Shown here: piece after piece, positions 34,367 through 42,441 of the stretch
How positions within the stretch are numbered: position 1 is the first letter of the stretch
How the letters are laid out: each line of letters begins with the position of its first letter
NCBI GenBank assembly: GCA_963975155.1
Contig: CAXBFG010000010.1
Span: 31,205 to 95,204 of the forward strand
DNA length: 64,000 nucleotides
From: UBA5109 sp963975155
Lineage (GTDB): Bacteria > Pseudomonadota > Gammaproteobacteria > Pseudomonadales > Pseudohongiellaceae
Direction: 5' to 3'
The notes under the pieces: generated by a model
Databases searched by the model: none
The model's input: the letters and a program-made list of their open reading frames with translations, nothing else
What the model was told of the DNA's origin: nothing
Position numbers and translations under genes: made by a program

Positions 34367-34954
34367 ATGGCCAGACCAATTGAATTTGAATACGATAAAG
34401 TTCTCGAAAGTGCAATGCAACAATTCTGGCGTGAAGGCTATGAAGCCAGCTCGGTGCAGAAGTTGCTTGATGCCACAGGGATAAACCGGGGTACTCTGTA
34501 TAACTCGTTTGGAGATAAGGATACATTTTTCAAACTTTGCGTCGATCGCTATAACTCTCTTATTAAAAACAATCTTAGTGCCAGCCTGGGAAATTCCGAT
34601 TTGGGTGCGCTTGCCGCGATAGAGGCTTATTTTCAAACTGCAATTCTGCTTACCTCCAGCAAGCAGCGCAGTCTGGGTTGTCTCTTGGTGAATTCTGTCT
34701 GTGAAAGCATAAACTGGGACAGGGAACTGCAGAAACTCATCAGAAATTCGCTAAACGTGGTTCGTAAAGCACTGCAATCCAGAACCCGGCAAATGGAGAA
34801 ATCCAGGCAACTGAAGCGAGGCTTGAAAGCCGAGCAAGCCGCTGAGTCGCTTATGAATACTTTACAAGGCATGTACGTAAGCGCCAGAAATGGCCGTTCA
34901 CCCAAGCAGCTTGGTGATGCCTTGAAAATCGGGCTCGAAGCCATCCTGAAATAA
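34367..34954 (+). CDS. TetR/AcrR-family transcriptional regulator
   Basis: DNA-binding repressor of 195 residues. The N-terminal helix-turn-helix is FWREGYEASSVQKLLDATGINRGTLYNSFGDKDTFF, in the NemR/YcdC-like branch with GxLYxxFxxK. The C-terminal ligand domain contains QRSLGCLLVNSVCE, with cysteines that could sense electrophiles. Its target is unknown. Immediate plus-strand neighbour is exbD, 109 nt downstream with its own promoter; the divergent CocE-like gene is another candidate target. Confidence 0.88.
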   Translation: MARPIEFEYDKVLESAMQQFWREGYEASSVQKLLDATGINRGTLYNSFGDKDTFFKLCVDRYNSLIKNNLSASLGNSDLGALAAIEAYFQTAILLTSSKQRSLGCLLVNSVCESINWDRELQKLIRNSLNVVRKALQSRTRQMEKSRQLKRGLKAEQAAESLMNTLQGMYVSARNGRSPKQLGDALKIGLEAILK

Positions 34955-34981
34955 ATACCCAATATCGCCTGGGATACTAAT

Positions 34982-35028
34982 CTGCAGGCCCTGCACGGGC
35001 TTGCAGGGGAAAGCAAAACTGGTATACT
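34982..35028 (+). promoter_or_regulatory. exbD promoter overlapped by an inverted repeat
   Basis: TTGCAG (35001-35006), 16-base spacer and TATACT (35023-35028) with an extended TGG before the -10. CTGCAGGCCC (34982-34991) pairs with GGGCTTGCAG (34997-35006) with one mismatch, so the hairpin covers the -35 box. It could be an operator or a weak tetR terminator. Confidence 0.55.
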
Positions 35029-35063
35029 GAGCCTCCTCGAAAAAATAGATTACTGAGTTAGAT

Positions 35064-35483
35064 ATGAAAACAGTAGCAAGCTCAATGAAAAAGAAGAAAG
35101 ACGAGTCAAATATCGATCTGACGCCTATGTTGGACGTGGTATTTATTCTGTTAATTTTCTTTGTCGTAACAGCCTCTTTTGTCAAAGAATCAACCCTTAA
35201 TGTTCAGGGTCAGGATCCGAATAATAATCCTCCACCCCCAAGTGCAGATCAGCCGCAGAACGTACTGATTCAGATCGATGCCAGAGACCAGATATTTTTT
35301 AACCAGGAGCGAGTCGATATTTCAGCTGTGCGTGCACGAGTAGCATCTCAACGGGCCGAAAACCCAGCAGCGTCGGTCGTTATTCAACCAAACGATGACT
35401 CTACAGCCAACACTCTGGTTAGAGTTATGAATTCTTCCAGAGAAGCCGGAGCGACGGATATTTCAGTTATCCCTCAGAATTAA
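35064..35483 (+). CDS. exbD: ExbD/TolR-family biopolymer transport protein
   Basis: Inner-membrane proton-channel component (139 residues). A charged cytoplasmic tail is followed by one transmembrane helix with the essential Asp24 (DLTPMLDVVFILLIFFVVT). The periplasmic domain follows a Pro/Asn-rich linker and ends in VMNSSREAGATDISVIPQ. Partners ExbB/TonB are normally adjacent, but this gene is alone, with its own promoter and terminator. It therefore probably supplements a channel encoded elsewhere. Confidence 0.9.
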   Translation: MKTVASSMKKKKDESNIDLTPMLDVVFILLIFFVVTASFVKESTLNVQGQDPNNNPPPPSADQPQNVLIQIDARDQIFFNQERVDISAVRARVASQRAENPAASVVIQPNDDSTANTLVRVMNSSREAGATDISVIPQN

Positions 35484-35507
35484 GCTAGCACTAAACAAAA
35501 GTATTAT

Positions 35508-35538
35508 AAAAAAACCCGGGCTTGTACCGGGTTTTTTT
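35508..35538 (+). terminator. Rho-independent terminator after exbD
   Basis: AAAAAAACCCGG (35508-35519) pairs with CCGGGTTTTTTT (35527-35538) around a 7-base loop. The T-tract is on the plus strand, 25 bases after the exbD stop. Confidence 0.92.
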
Positions 35539-35604
35539 ATTTCCTAGGGCTTTATTGATTATGATAATCTCTAGCCTTCTTTATGACACCTTAAGGGAAT
35601 TGGT

Positions 35605-36009
35605 ATGGGAATTTTAGTAATTATTCTGGTTTTGATATTAGTACAGTATTTGTACTTTGGCATGCAAGTGGGTGGCGCAAGAATGAAATACGAGATAAAG
35701 GCCCCGGCTATTTCCGGTCATCCTGAATTTGAGCGACATTATCGTGTACAGCAGAACACTCTCGAGCAACTGATAATTTTCATTCCGCTGTATGTTGCCT
35801 TTGCCATCATGGCTGAATCGCAAGGCTGGATGGGTTATGAGATAGCCAGTGGAGCTGGTGTGCTATGGATAATAGGCCGAATAGTTTATGCAGCAAGTTA
35901 TGTAAAAAATCCTGATTCCAGAGGTAAAGGTTTCATGATCGGTTTTCTGGCAACGGTCGTGCTGATTATCGGCACCCTGGCTGCCTCAATCATGTCTCTT
36001 ACAGGTTAA
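35605..36009 (+). CDS. MAPEG-family membrane protein
   Basis: Membrane-associated eicosanoid/glutathione metabolism-type protein of 134 residues. It has four hydrophobic helices and the MAPEG signature GHPEFERHYRVQQNTLEQL. The first helix occupies residues 2-18, and Arg/Asn residues of the glutathione site are in the signature. Bacterial members are often glutathione S-transferases or peroxidases of unknown substrate. It starts the run with the glutaminyl cyclase (4 nt gap). A second, more divergent MAPEG gene lies at 43326. Confidence 0.85.
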   Translation: MGILVIILVLILVQYLYFGMQVGGARMKYEIKAPAISGHPEFERHYRVQQNTLEQLIIFIPLYVAFAIMAESQGWMGYEIASGAGVLWIIGRIVYAASYVKNPDSRGKGFMIGFLATVVLIIGTLAASIMSLTG

Positions 36010-36013
36010 CTTT

Positions 36014-36817
36014 ATGATGGTGAAGGGTTTGCAATACAGGCTAATACAGGTAGCTCTGCTGCTTGGTCTGTTGGCTACACTTTATCTCATTAAGCTGCCT
36101 TTCAGTCTCAGCGCAGTAAATGACACGGCAACGCCTGTGTACGGCGCTGTTGTTATCAATGAATTCCCGCATGACCGCAATGCTTTTACTCAGGGGCTGG
36201 TATTTGCTGATGGCAGGCTTTATGAAGGAACAGGACAGCGGGGGGAATCCGCACTGCGCTTGCTGGATCTGGAGTCGGGCGAATTACTGAAGCGAAAAAA
36301 TCTGGATAGTCGCTATTTTGGTGAAGGCATCACCATTCTGGGTGACAAAATTTACCAGCTGACCTGGCAGTCTCATGTGGGTTTTGTGTACGACAGGGAT
36401 AGCTTTACTCAAGTGGCCAGTTTTTATCTGCCGGGTGAGGGCTGGGGTATTACACATGATGGAGAGCATCTGATTGTAAGTGACGGCAGCTCTTATTTAC
36501 GTTTTCTGGATGTGGAGACTCTCACTGAAGTAAAGCGTATTCAGGTAAGCGATGAATTCGGCGCAGTTCGCTATATCAATGAGCTGGAATTTATCAATGG
36601 TGAAGTCTGGGGCAATATCTGGTATCAGGATTATCTGGTACGGATAGATCCCCAAAGTGGTAAAGTGAATAGCCGTATTGATCTGAGTGGCTTACATAAT
36701 GATCGCCGAACACGTGATGAAGTTCTTAACGGTATTGCCTGGGATGCAGACAATGAAAGGCTATTTGTCACCGGTAAACTCTGGCCCCGTATCTATGAAA
36801 TTGAAGTGGCTGACTAG
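36014..36817 (+). CDS. Glutaminyl-peptide cyclotransferase (plant-type, beta-propeller)
   Basis: Enzyme that converts N-terminal Gln to pyroglutamate. 267 residues with an N-terminal membrane anchor or signal (LIQVALLLGLLATLYLI). The propeller motifs are FPHDRNAFTQGLVF, GRLYEGTGQRGESALR, YFGEGITILGDKIYQLTW and ELEFINGEVWGNIW, and the end GIAWDADNERLFVTGKLWP is typical. It acts in the periplasm. The downstream aminopeptidase gene starts 23 nt inside it, so both are likely made together. Confidence 0.9.
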   Translation: MMVKGLQYRLIQVALLLGLLATLYLIKLPFSLSAVNDTATPVYGAVVINEFPHDRNAFTQGLVFADGRLYEGTGQRGESALRLLDLESGELLKRKNLDSRYFGEGITILGDKIYQLTWQSHVGFVYDRDSFTQVASFYLPGEGWGITHDGEHLIVSDGSSYLRFLDVETLTEVKRIQVSDEFGAVRYINELEFINGEVWGNIWYQDYLVRIDPQSGKVNSRIDLSGLHNDRRTRDEVLNGIAWDADNERLFVTGKLWPRIYEIEVAD

Positions 36818-37856
36818 GTTTTTCATTCTGGCTTTATGCCTGAGCCTGGTCGCTTGCGAAAGCCTTTCCTATTACAGTCAGGCCATTTTCGGCCAACTTT
36901 CCATTCTCAGCAAACGCGAAGCTATTGAAAAGCTGATCGCCGATGATACAAGCTCGCCTGAGTTAAAAAACAAACTTCAGACTGTTCTGGATATTCGGCG
37001 TTTTGCAGAATCAGAATTAATGTTGCCGGTGGAAGACAGCTACGGCACTTATGTGGATATCAAACAGCCATATGTTGTCTGGAATGTTTTCGCCAGTCCT
37101 GAGTTTTCCATCAGGCCGGTTAACTGGTGTTATCCGATTGCGGGATGTGTCGCTTACCGGGGTTATTTTTCTGAAGCTGACGCGCAGGCTTATGCGAACC
37201 GGAAGAGTCAGGAAGGACTGGATGTATATGTTGGAGGGGTAAGCGCCTACTCCACTCTAGGCTGGTTCTCCGACCCTCTATTGAGCACCGTGATTAATCG
37301 TGATGATTATCAGTTGGCCGCTTTGCTTTTTCACGAACTGGCACACCGTCTTATCTATATAGCTGGCGATACTGAATTCAATGAAAGTTTTGCAACGGCA
37401 ATGGAACGTGAGGGCTTGCGACGCTGGTTGCTGGCAAATAAGGTCAATACAGCAGACATCATGCAACAAACAGAGTTTACCTTGCGGGCTCGTGAAGACT
37501 TCGTGAGCTTGGTCGCGAGTGTTGCAGATGAACTGAAGACTCTTTATGCCCGTACCGATCATAATGAAATTGAAAAGCGTCAGGCTAAGGCTGAAGTCTT
37601 TGCTCAGATGCGACGTGACTATGCGAACTTGAAGAACGACTGGAACGGTTATGATGGCTATGATAACTGGATGGCTCGTGACCTGAACAACGCGCAGCTG
37701 AGTACAGTGACGACTTACTATAACTGGGTGCCGGCCATAGAAAAGATATTAGAGGAGAACAATTATGAACTCTCCAGTTTTTATAATGCTATAGCCGCAC
37801 TTACCGACATGAGTCTGGAACAAAGAGAATATTTGTTAAGCAGTAAAATCAATTAG
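36795..37856 (+). CDS. Putative lipoprotein aminopeptidase (DUF2265 family)
   Basis: A 353-residue predicted zinc aminopeptidase. The N-terminus MKLKWLTRFFILALCLSLVAC ends in a lipobox, so it is a lipoprotein. The metal site is HELAH at residues 180-184 with a downstream NESFATAMEREG supplying the third ligand. I chose the ATG at 36795 because it gives the signal sequence; the frame is open earlier inside the cyclase gene. It shares an operon with the MAPEG and cyclase genes. Substrates are unknown. Confidence 0.82.
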   Translation: MKLKWLTRFFILALCLSLVACESLSYYSQAIFGQLSILSKREAIEKLIADDTSSPELKNKLQTVLDIRRFAESELMLPVEDSYGTYVDIKQPYVVWNVFASPEFSIRPVNWCYPIAGCVAYRGYFSEADAQAYANRKSQEGLDVYVGGVSAYSTLGWFSDPLLSTVINRDDYQLAALLFHELAHRLIYIAGDTEFNESFATAMEREGLRRWLLANKVNTADIMQQTEFTLRAREDFVSLVASVADELKTLYARTDHNEIEKRQAKAEVFAQMRRDYANLKNDWNGYDGYDNWMARDLNNAQLSTVTTYYNWVPAIEKILEENNYELSSFYNAIAALTDMSLEQREYLLSSKIN

Positions 37857-37918
37857 CGCATATAGTTTTCGATAAAATCAGACCCGCCAAACGGCGTACT
37901 CAGAGTAAGATATAAGGC

Positions 37919-37934
37919 ACTGAGCTATCTCAGT
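37919..37934. promoter_or_regulatory. Short inverted repeat before fabV
   Basis: ACTGAG-CTAT-CTCAGT is a perfect 6-bp stem with a 4-base loop in the 150-base gap upstream of fabV. No T-tract follows. A TATGGTAATAT stretch near 37953-37968 may hold the fabV -10 region, but no clear -35 was seen. Confidence 0.3.
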
Positions 37935-38006
37935 AGCATGAACAGTGCATCGTATATGGTAATATAGCGTTCCGCTTTGAATTAATAAGTCGTTAAAGGA
38001 AGCCCC

Positions 38007-39200
38007 ATGATTATTAAACCCCGTGTTCGTGGCTTTATGTGTATTACCTCACATCCCGCTGGTTGTGCTGCCAATGTGCAGCGTCAGGCTGATTATGTGA
38101 AAGCCCAGGGCCGGATTGAGAAAGGTCCGCTTAAGGTTCTGGTGATTGGTGCTTCAACCGGTTATGGACTGGCTTCGCGTATTACTGCTGCCTTCGGGAG
38201 TGGAGCTGCAACACTGGGAATTTTCTTCGAAAAAGAAGGCACAGACCGTAAAACAGCTTCAGCAGGTTGGTATAATTCAGCTGCGTTTCATACGCTGGCT
38301 GAAAAAGAAGGCCTGTATGCAAAAAGCATTAACGGTGATGCTTTTTCCAGCGAAATCAAGGCAAAAACCATTGCTGCAATCAAGCAGGATCTCGGCCAGG
38401 TCGATCTTGTGGTGTATTCGCTGGCAGCCCCACGCCGCACAGACCCCCAAACTGGTGAAGTCTATTCATCAACACTCAAGCCCATTGGAAAGGATATTAC
38501 GATTCGGGGCATCAATACTGATAAAAAAATTGTTGAAGAGATGAGTGTCTCTGCTGCTTCTGAAGAAGAAATTGCAGGAACAGTAAAGGTCATGGGTGGT
38601 GAAGACTGGCAATTATGGATACAAGCCCTCAATGAAGCCGGAGTGCTGGCAGCAGGTTGTAAAACTACGGCTTATACCTATCTGGGTGCGGAACCTACCT
38701 GGGATATATACTGGAATGGCACTATTGGTGCTGCTAAAAAAGACCTTGATGACAAGGCAGCAGCAATTCGTGAGTATCTGGCCGATACTGCAGGAGATGC
38801 CCGCGTATCTGTATTAAAGGCAGTGGTAACCCAGGCCAGTTCGGCTATCCCGGTAATGCCGCTGTATCTTTCCATGCTGTTTAAAATCATGAAGGCAGAA
38901 GGCACACATGAAGGCTGTATAGAGCAGGTGGATCTATTGTTTCGTGAAAGCCTTTATGGAGAGCATCCTGTTCTGGATGACGAAGGACGCTTACGGGCCG
39001 ACTACAAGGAGCTGGAGCCTCATGTGCAAAAGCAGATCAGTGCACTCTGGGCGCAGGTGGAAACAGATAATATCGACGCCTTGACGGACTTTAAAGGTTA
39101 TCAGACAGAATTCCTGCAGCTCTTCGGTTTTGAGATGGCGGGTGTGGATTACGAAGCAGAAGTGAACCCAGAAGTGCCGATAAATAATTTGATTACTTAG
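38007..39200 (+). CDS. fabV: Enoyl-ACP reductase FabV
   Basis: NADH-dependent enoyl-acyl carrier protein reductase of fatty-acid synthesis (397 residues), the triclosan-tolerant type. It begins MIIKPRVRGFMCITSHPAGCA. The NADH loop is VLVIGASTGYGLASRI. The catalytic Tyr-x8-Lys is YWNGTIGAAK, and the C-terminal FFxxG-like end QLFGFEMAGVDYEAEVNP is typical. RBS AAAGGAAG precedes the ATG. It stands alone, with intergenic repeats downstream. Confidence 0.97.
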   Translation: MIIKPRVRGFMCITSHPAGCAANVQRQADYVKAQGRIEKGPLKVLVIGASTGYGLASRITAAFGSGAATLGIFFEKEGTDRKTASAGWYNSAAFHTLAEKEGLYAKSINGDAFSSEIKAKTIAAIKQDLGQVDLVVYSLAAPRRTDPQTGEVYSSTLKPIGKDITIRGINTDKKIVEEMSVSAASEEEIAGTVKVMGGEDWQLWIQALNEAGVLAAGCKTTAYTYLGAEPTWDIYWNGTIGAAKKDLDDKAAAIREYLADTAGDARVSVLKAVVTQASSAIPVMPLYLSMLFKIMKAEGTHEGCIEQVDLLFRESLYGEHPVLDDEGRLRADYKELEPHVQKQISALWAQVETDNIDALTDFKGYQTEFLQLFGFEMAGVDYEAEVNPEVPINNLIT

Positions 39201-39204
39201 TTTC

Positions 39205-39265
39205 CAGTGCTCATCAATATATAGTTCGCTCGCTAAGCCGCTCCTCACTTACATATTGCTAAGCA
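39205..39265. repeat. Dispersed intergenic repeat, copy 2 (core A)
   Basis: Core CGCTCGCTAAGCCGCTCCTC at 39227-39246 is embedded in about 50 bases nearly identical to 63410-63452. Ends AGTGC...GCACT and inner CAATAT...ATATTG can pair, so the element folds into a hairpin. It sits after fabV. Confidence 0.7.
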
Positions 39266-39321
39266 CTTTTCGAGATATAAATGAAACGGATAAGAATCTG
39301 GAATTTTTCAATCAATATGCA

Positions 39322-39356
39322 AGGCCGAGCGTACAGGGATGTACTCATGGCGTGCC
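39322..39356. repeat. Dispersed intergenic repeat, copy 1 of motif B
   Basis: The 22 bases at 39322-39343 (AGGCCGAGCGTACAGGG then ATGTA) recur exactly at 63575-63596. Both copies continue with a diverged stretch ending GCGTGC. In both places motif B follows core A in the same orientation. It lies 62 bases from the acr3 stop. Confidence 0.75.
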
Positions 39357-39417
39357 TCCCATCAGCCTGCGAACTAAAGGCCTTTTGATTAACATTCAAA
39401 CTTAGTCAGCCACTGTT

Positions 39418-40443
39418 TCAGGCAGGCTGTTCAGTCAGGGTTTTGCTTCTGTTAAGCAGAAACACCAGTGACAGCATCACCGGGACTTCCACCAGTACCC
39501 CGACCACAGTGGCCAGCGCTGCTCCCGAATCAAGACCGAATAAGGAAATAGCCACGGCCACTGCCAGTTCAAAAAAGTTGGATGTGCCTATCAGGCAGGC
39601 TGGTCCGGCAATATTGTGAGGGAGCTTCATGGCCCGGGCCAGGACCAGGGTAATAAAAAAAATCCCGTAAGTCTGGATTAACAGGGGAATCGCTATCAGG
39701 AGGATGCTCAGCGGCTTGTTCAATATGGTCTGTGCCTGAAAACCGAATAACAGAACTACGGTAGCCAGCAGCCCTGTGATCGACCAGGGTTTTATGGCTT
39801 TCAGAAAGCGTTGCAAGTCTTCTGCCTGTCTTCTGTGGTTGAAGATATAACGTGTAAAAACTCCGGCACTGAGCGGCAGCACGACATAGAGAAGCACGGA
39901 AATCAGCAGGGTTGACCAGGGCACGATAATTTCTGCAACGCCCAGGAGTAAGGCGGCAATGGGTGCAAAGGCAAAAATCATGATGATGTCATTTACGGAC
40001 ACCTGTACCAGCGTGTAATTAGGGTCACCATCAACCAACTGGCTCCATACAAATACCATGGCAGTACAGGGGGCGACGCCCAATAAAATCATTCCAGCAA
40101 TATATTCAGTAGCTGTGTCCGCATCGACAAAATCTGCAAACACAAGTTTAAAGAATATCCAGCCCAGCAGTGCCATGGTAAAGGGCTTGATCAGCCAATT
40201 TACCAGACAGGTCAGCATTAGCCCTTTGGGCTTACGACCAATATCCCTGATCGATGAAAAATCAATCTGAATCATCATGGGGTAAATCATGACCCAGATC
40301 AGTACCGCAACCGGCAAGTTCACATGTGCAAAAGTAAGCCTGGAGAACAGACTGAAAAATGCTGGATTCATACTGCCTATCAGAACCCCGGCTATGATGG
40401 ACAGAGCCACCCACAGGCTTAAATATCGCTCGAATAAACCCAT
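39418..40443 (-). CDS. acr3: ACR3-type arsenite efflux permease
   Basis: Inner-membrane arsenite exporter (341 residues) of the bile acid/arsenite/riboflavin transporter family with about ten hydrophobic helices. The signature GVAPCTAMVFVWSQL contains the conserved cysteine essential for As(III) transport. VNDIIMIFAFAP and a late helix with GTSNFFELAVAVAI are also typical. It is the last gene of arsR-arsC-acr3 and overlaps the arsC stop by one base. Confidence 0.94.
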   Translation of the reverse strand: MGLFERYLSLWVALSIIAGVLIGSMNPAFFSLFSRLTFAHVNLPVAVLIWVMIYPMMIQIDFSSIRDIGRKPKGLMLTCLVNWLIKPFTMALLGWIFFKLVFADFVDADTATEYIAGMILLGVAPCTAMVFVWSQLVDGDPNYTLVQVSVNDIIMIFAFAPIAALLLGVAEIIVPWSTLLISVLLYVVLPLSAGVFTRYIFNHRRQAEDLQRFLKAIKPWSITGLLATVVLLFGFQAQTILNKPLSILLIAIPLLIQTYGIFFITLVLARAMKLPHNIAGPACLIGTSNFFELAVAVAISLFGLDSGAALATVVGVLVEVPVMLSLVFLLNRSKTLTEQPA

Positions 40444-40916
40444 TACTCTGTTAGTCCTAATGCCTGAATGCGTTGGTACAATTCATTTTCTTCAAGGCCC
40501 TGTGCCAGCCAGATTTTTATCTGTTTGATACGTTGTTTCAGTAGCTTGATGGTTTTCTTGAAGGCTTTATCAATAATTTCCGGGTCGCCGGTTATGGCAC
40601 TGGGATCAGCCAGGCCCCAATGCACCTGCCTGGATTTCCCAAACCATAGCGGGCAGGGCTCATTGGCGGCTTTATCGCAGACTGTAATAACATAGTCGAA
40701 ATCACTGTCTTCGAATTCATCCCATGACTTGCTTTTTAAACCGCTGATTGGAATTCCCTTTTTACGCAAGGCACGTAAGGTGAGTGGATGCACCTGATCA
40801 GCAGGATTACTGCCAGCACTGCATGCTTCTATTAAACCCTGGCCGTAAAAATTGCTAACGGCTTCTGCCAGAATACTGCGACAGCGGTTATGAGTGCAGA
40901 TAAAGAGTATTTTCAA
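40443..40916 (-). CDS. arsC: Arsenate reductase, low-molecular-weight phosphatase type
   Basis: Cytoplasmic reductase of arsenate to arsenite (157 residues). The P-loop is ICTHNRCRS, with nucleophile Cys7 and Arg13. Further cysteines lie in VCDKAANEPCP, as in thioredoxin-coupled enzymes. The C-terminal 40 residues are a charged helix extension. The start overlaps the arsR stop (ATGA, 4 nt), showing translational coupling. Confidence 0.93.
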   Translation of the reverse strand: MKILFICTHNRCRSILAEAVSNFYGQGLIEACSAGSNPADQVHPLTLRALRKKGIPISGLKSKSWDEFEDSDFDYVITVCDKAANEPCPLWFGKSRQVHWGLADPSAITGDPEIIDKAFKKTIKLLKQRIKQIKIWLAQGLEENELYQRIQALGLTE

Positions 40917-41230
40917 GGGCGCAGCTCATCAAAAGTGATTTTTTCATGATGCATAAAATCCTGATTATTCACCAAGGCCAGCTCCAGACTTTGATAACAC
41001 CAGTCTGGTAGCTTTTCATGCAGGCGATAATGCATCCACTGCCCCTCACGTCTATGCTGAATCAGATTGCAGTATTTCAACTGAGCCAGATGGCGGGATA
41101 TTTTTGGCTGCGTTTCATCCAGCCTGTCTACCAGTTCGCAAACACAAAGTTCCTTCTCTTTGCAGAGCAGGAGCATAATTTTCAAACGGGTATGATCAGA
41201 CAGGCATTTAAAAAAATTTAGTGGTTGCAT
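40913..41230 (-). CDS. arsR: Arsenic-responsive repressor ArsR
   Basis: Metalloregulator of about 105 residues. The winged helix contains FKCLSDHTRLKIMLLL and the As(III)-binding segment ELCVCEL with two cysteines, then ETQPKISRHLAQLKYCNLI. I use the ATG at 41230, since homologues begin MQPLNFFK; the frame upstream covers the operator DNA and is AT-rich. ArsR is expected to bind the palindromes at 41262-41303 and to control arsRC-acr3 and possibly the divergent gene. Confidence 0.92.
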   Translation of the reverse strand: MQPLNFFKCLSDHTRLKIMLLLCKEKELCVCELVDRLDETQPKISRHLAQLKYCNLIQHRREGQWMHYRLHEKLPDWCYQSLELALVNNQDFMHHEKITFDELRP

Positions 41231-41261
41231 GGCAGCATGGCCCTGATTCTGAAGTTCAGGA

Positions 41262-41303
41262 ATTATATATGAAAAAACATATATATGTAAAACCATATAT
41301 AGT
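41262..41303. promoter_or_regulatory. Probable ArsR operator/promoter region
   Basis: Three ATATAT-centred repeats lie 30-70 bases before arsR: one at 41262-41271, a perfect 12-bp palindrome ACATATATATGT at 41277-41288 and one at 41292-41301. The position between the divergent arsR and GNAT genes fits a shared operator, but the sequence is also simply AT-rich. Confidence 0.55.
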
Positions 41304-41356
41304 GCAGAGTAATATTTCTTCTTCGTTTTTGTGTTGAAAAAGGTAAACTTCAAAGG

Positions 41357-41854
41357 ATGATAAAAGTAGCAAGGCCCGAAAATTACCGAGATATTATTCG
41401 TATCTATAATCAGGCTGTAGATACGGGTATTCAGACCGCTGATGCAGACAGGGTTTCAGTGGATGAGAAAGAAGCCTGGCTGGATCTGCATACAGGAGAG
41501 CATTACGTAATTTATGTCATCCTGAAAGATGAGCTTGTTGCGGGATATCTGGCTTTGAGTCCATACCGGCATGGCCGCTCAGCATTTTACAATACCGTTG
41601 AGCTCAGCTATTACCTGGATACCCAGTATCAGGGAAGGGGTTTGGGCACACAGCTGTTAGAGCATGCAATAGCTCACTGTCCTGCTCTTCACATCGAAAC
41701 ACTGCTTGCTATATTACTGTCCTGCAATACAGCAAGCATAAACTTGCTGGAAAAATTTGGCTTTCAGCTATGGGGATCCATGCCTGGTATAGGAAAATTA
41801 AAAAGTGGCAAGGTTGATCATTTGTATTACGGCAGAAACCTGGCAGTAGTGTAG
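41357..41854 (+). CDS. GNAT-family acetyltransferase, PAT-like
   Basis: N-acetyltransferase of 165 residues related to phosphinothricin acetyltransferases. The beginning RDIIRIYNQAV and the middle NTVELSYYLDTQYQGRGLGTQLLEHAI (acetyl-CoA loop QGRGLG) fit the family. The end SCNTASINLLEKFGFQLWGSMPG is also typical. It is divergent from arsR with 126 bases between starts, suggesting ArsR control and a role as ArsN-like arsenical acetyltransferase. That role is inference; general amino-acid or antibiotic acetylation is equally possible. Confidence 0.82.
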   Translation: MIKVARPENYRDIIRIYNQAVDTGIQTADADRVSVDEKEAWLDLHTGEHYVIYVILKDELVAGYLALSPYRHGRSAFYNTVELSYYLDTQYQGRGLGTQLLEHAIAHCPALHIETLLAILLSCNTASINLLEKFGFQLWGSMPGIGKLKSGKVDHLYYGRNLAVV

Positions 41855-41936
41855 TGAGTAATAATATCTCAGGGCGCACTTTTGCAAGAGGAAAGATAAT
41901 TAAGTTTATCGCTTAATTCACGCTGGACCATTAGTT

Positions 41937-42119
41937 ATGAAAATCAGAAGCTTCAGGCAAAAAGACACCGAAGAAATCATAGCGCTGTGGGATGCCTGTG
42001 GATTGTTGCGTCCCTGGAATGACCCGAAGCAAGATATACAAAGAAAAATGGAACTGCAGCCTGAACTGTTTCTGGTCGGACTTAGTGATAACAGGGTTAT
42101 AGCCGATGAATCAGCATAA
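41937..42119 (+). pseudogene. Truncated GNAT acetyltransferase (YpeA-like N-terminus)
   Basis: A 60-residue frame, MKIRSFRQKDTEEIIALWDACG then LLRPWNDPKQDIQRKMELQPELFLVGL, closely follows the start of E. coli YpeA-like GNATs (about 140 residues). It ends ten residues later at a stop, before the acetyl-CoA loop. No remaining part of such a gene follows. The last 14 nt overlap the yggU start. It is therefore most likely the scar of a deletion that joined ypeA-like and yggU DNA. Confidence 0.7.
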
Positions 42120-42441
42120 ACACAAAAAAAGTGGCGCAGTTAAAAAAAAGCATTCAGCCAGCATCACAACATCAATAATGCTAAAAGTGGTACCTGGAGC
42201 TTCTTGTACAGAAATAGCCGGCTGGTTGGGAGAAGAACTGAAAATCAGGGTAGCTGAAGCGCCAGAGAAGGGAAAGGCGAATAAAGCAGTTGAAGCGCTA
42301 ATCAGTGATGTATTATCCCTGCAGGCCCGCGCCGTTAAAATAATTAAAGGCCAGCATTCTTCCCATAAAACGCTACAGGTCACTGGTCTGTCACTGGCTG
42401 ATATTCAGCAAAGATTGTCCCTGGCAGGCAAGCAGCCATGA
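42106..42441 (+). CDS. yggU: YggU family protein (DUF167)
   Basis: A small protein of 111 residues with the DUF167/YggU fold. KVVPGASCTEIAGWLGEELKIRVAEAPEKGKANKAVEALI includes the conserved P.. .S.. and EKGKANxA motif. The N-terminal 25 residues are Lys/Ser-rich and not part of the family; a later start inside them is possible. The gene overlaps the truncated GNAT by 14 nt and the next GNAT by 4 nt (ATGA). Cellular role unknown. Confidence 0.85.
   Translation: MNQHKHKKSGAVKKKHSASITTSIMLKVVPGASCTEIAGWLGEELKIRVAEAPEKGKANKAVEALISDVLSLQARAVKIIKGQHSSHKTLQVTGLSLADIQQRLSLAGKQP

Noticed and set aside
34334..34636. A 100-codon minus-strand frame opposite the start of tetR
   Set aside because: It covers the helix-turn-helix coding region of tetR in reverse and shows no domain.
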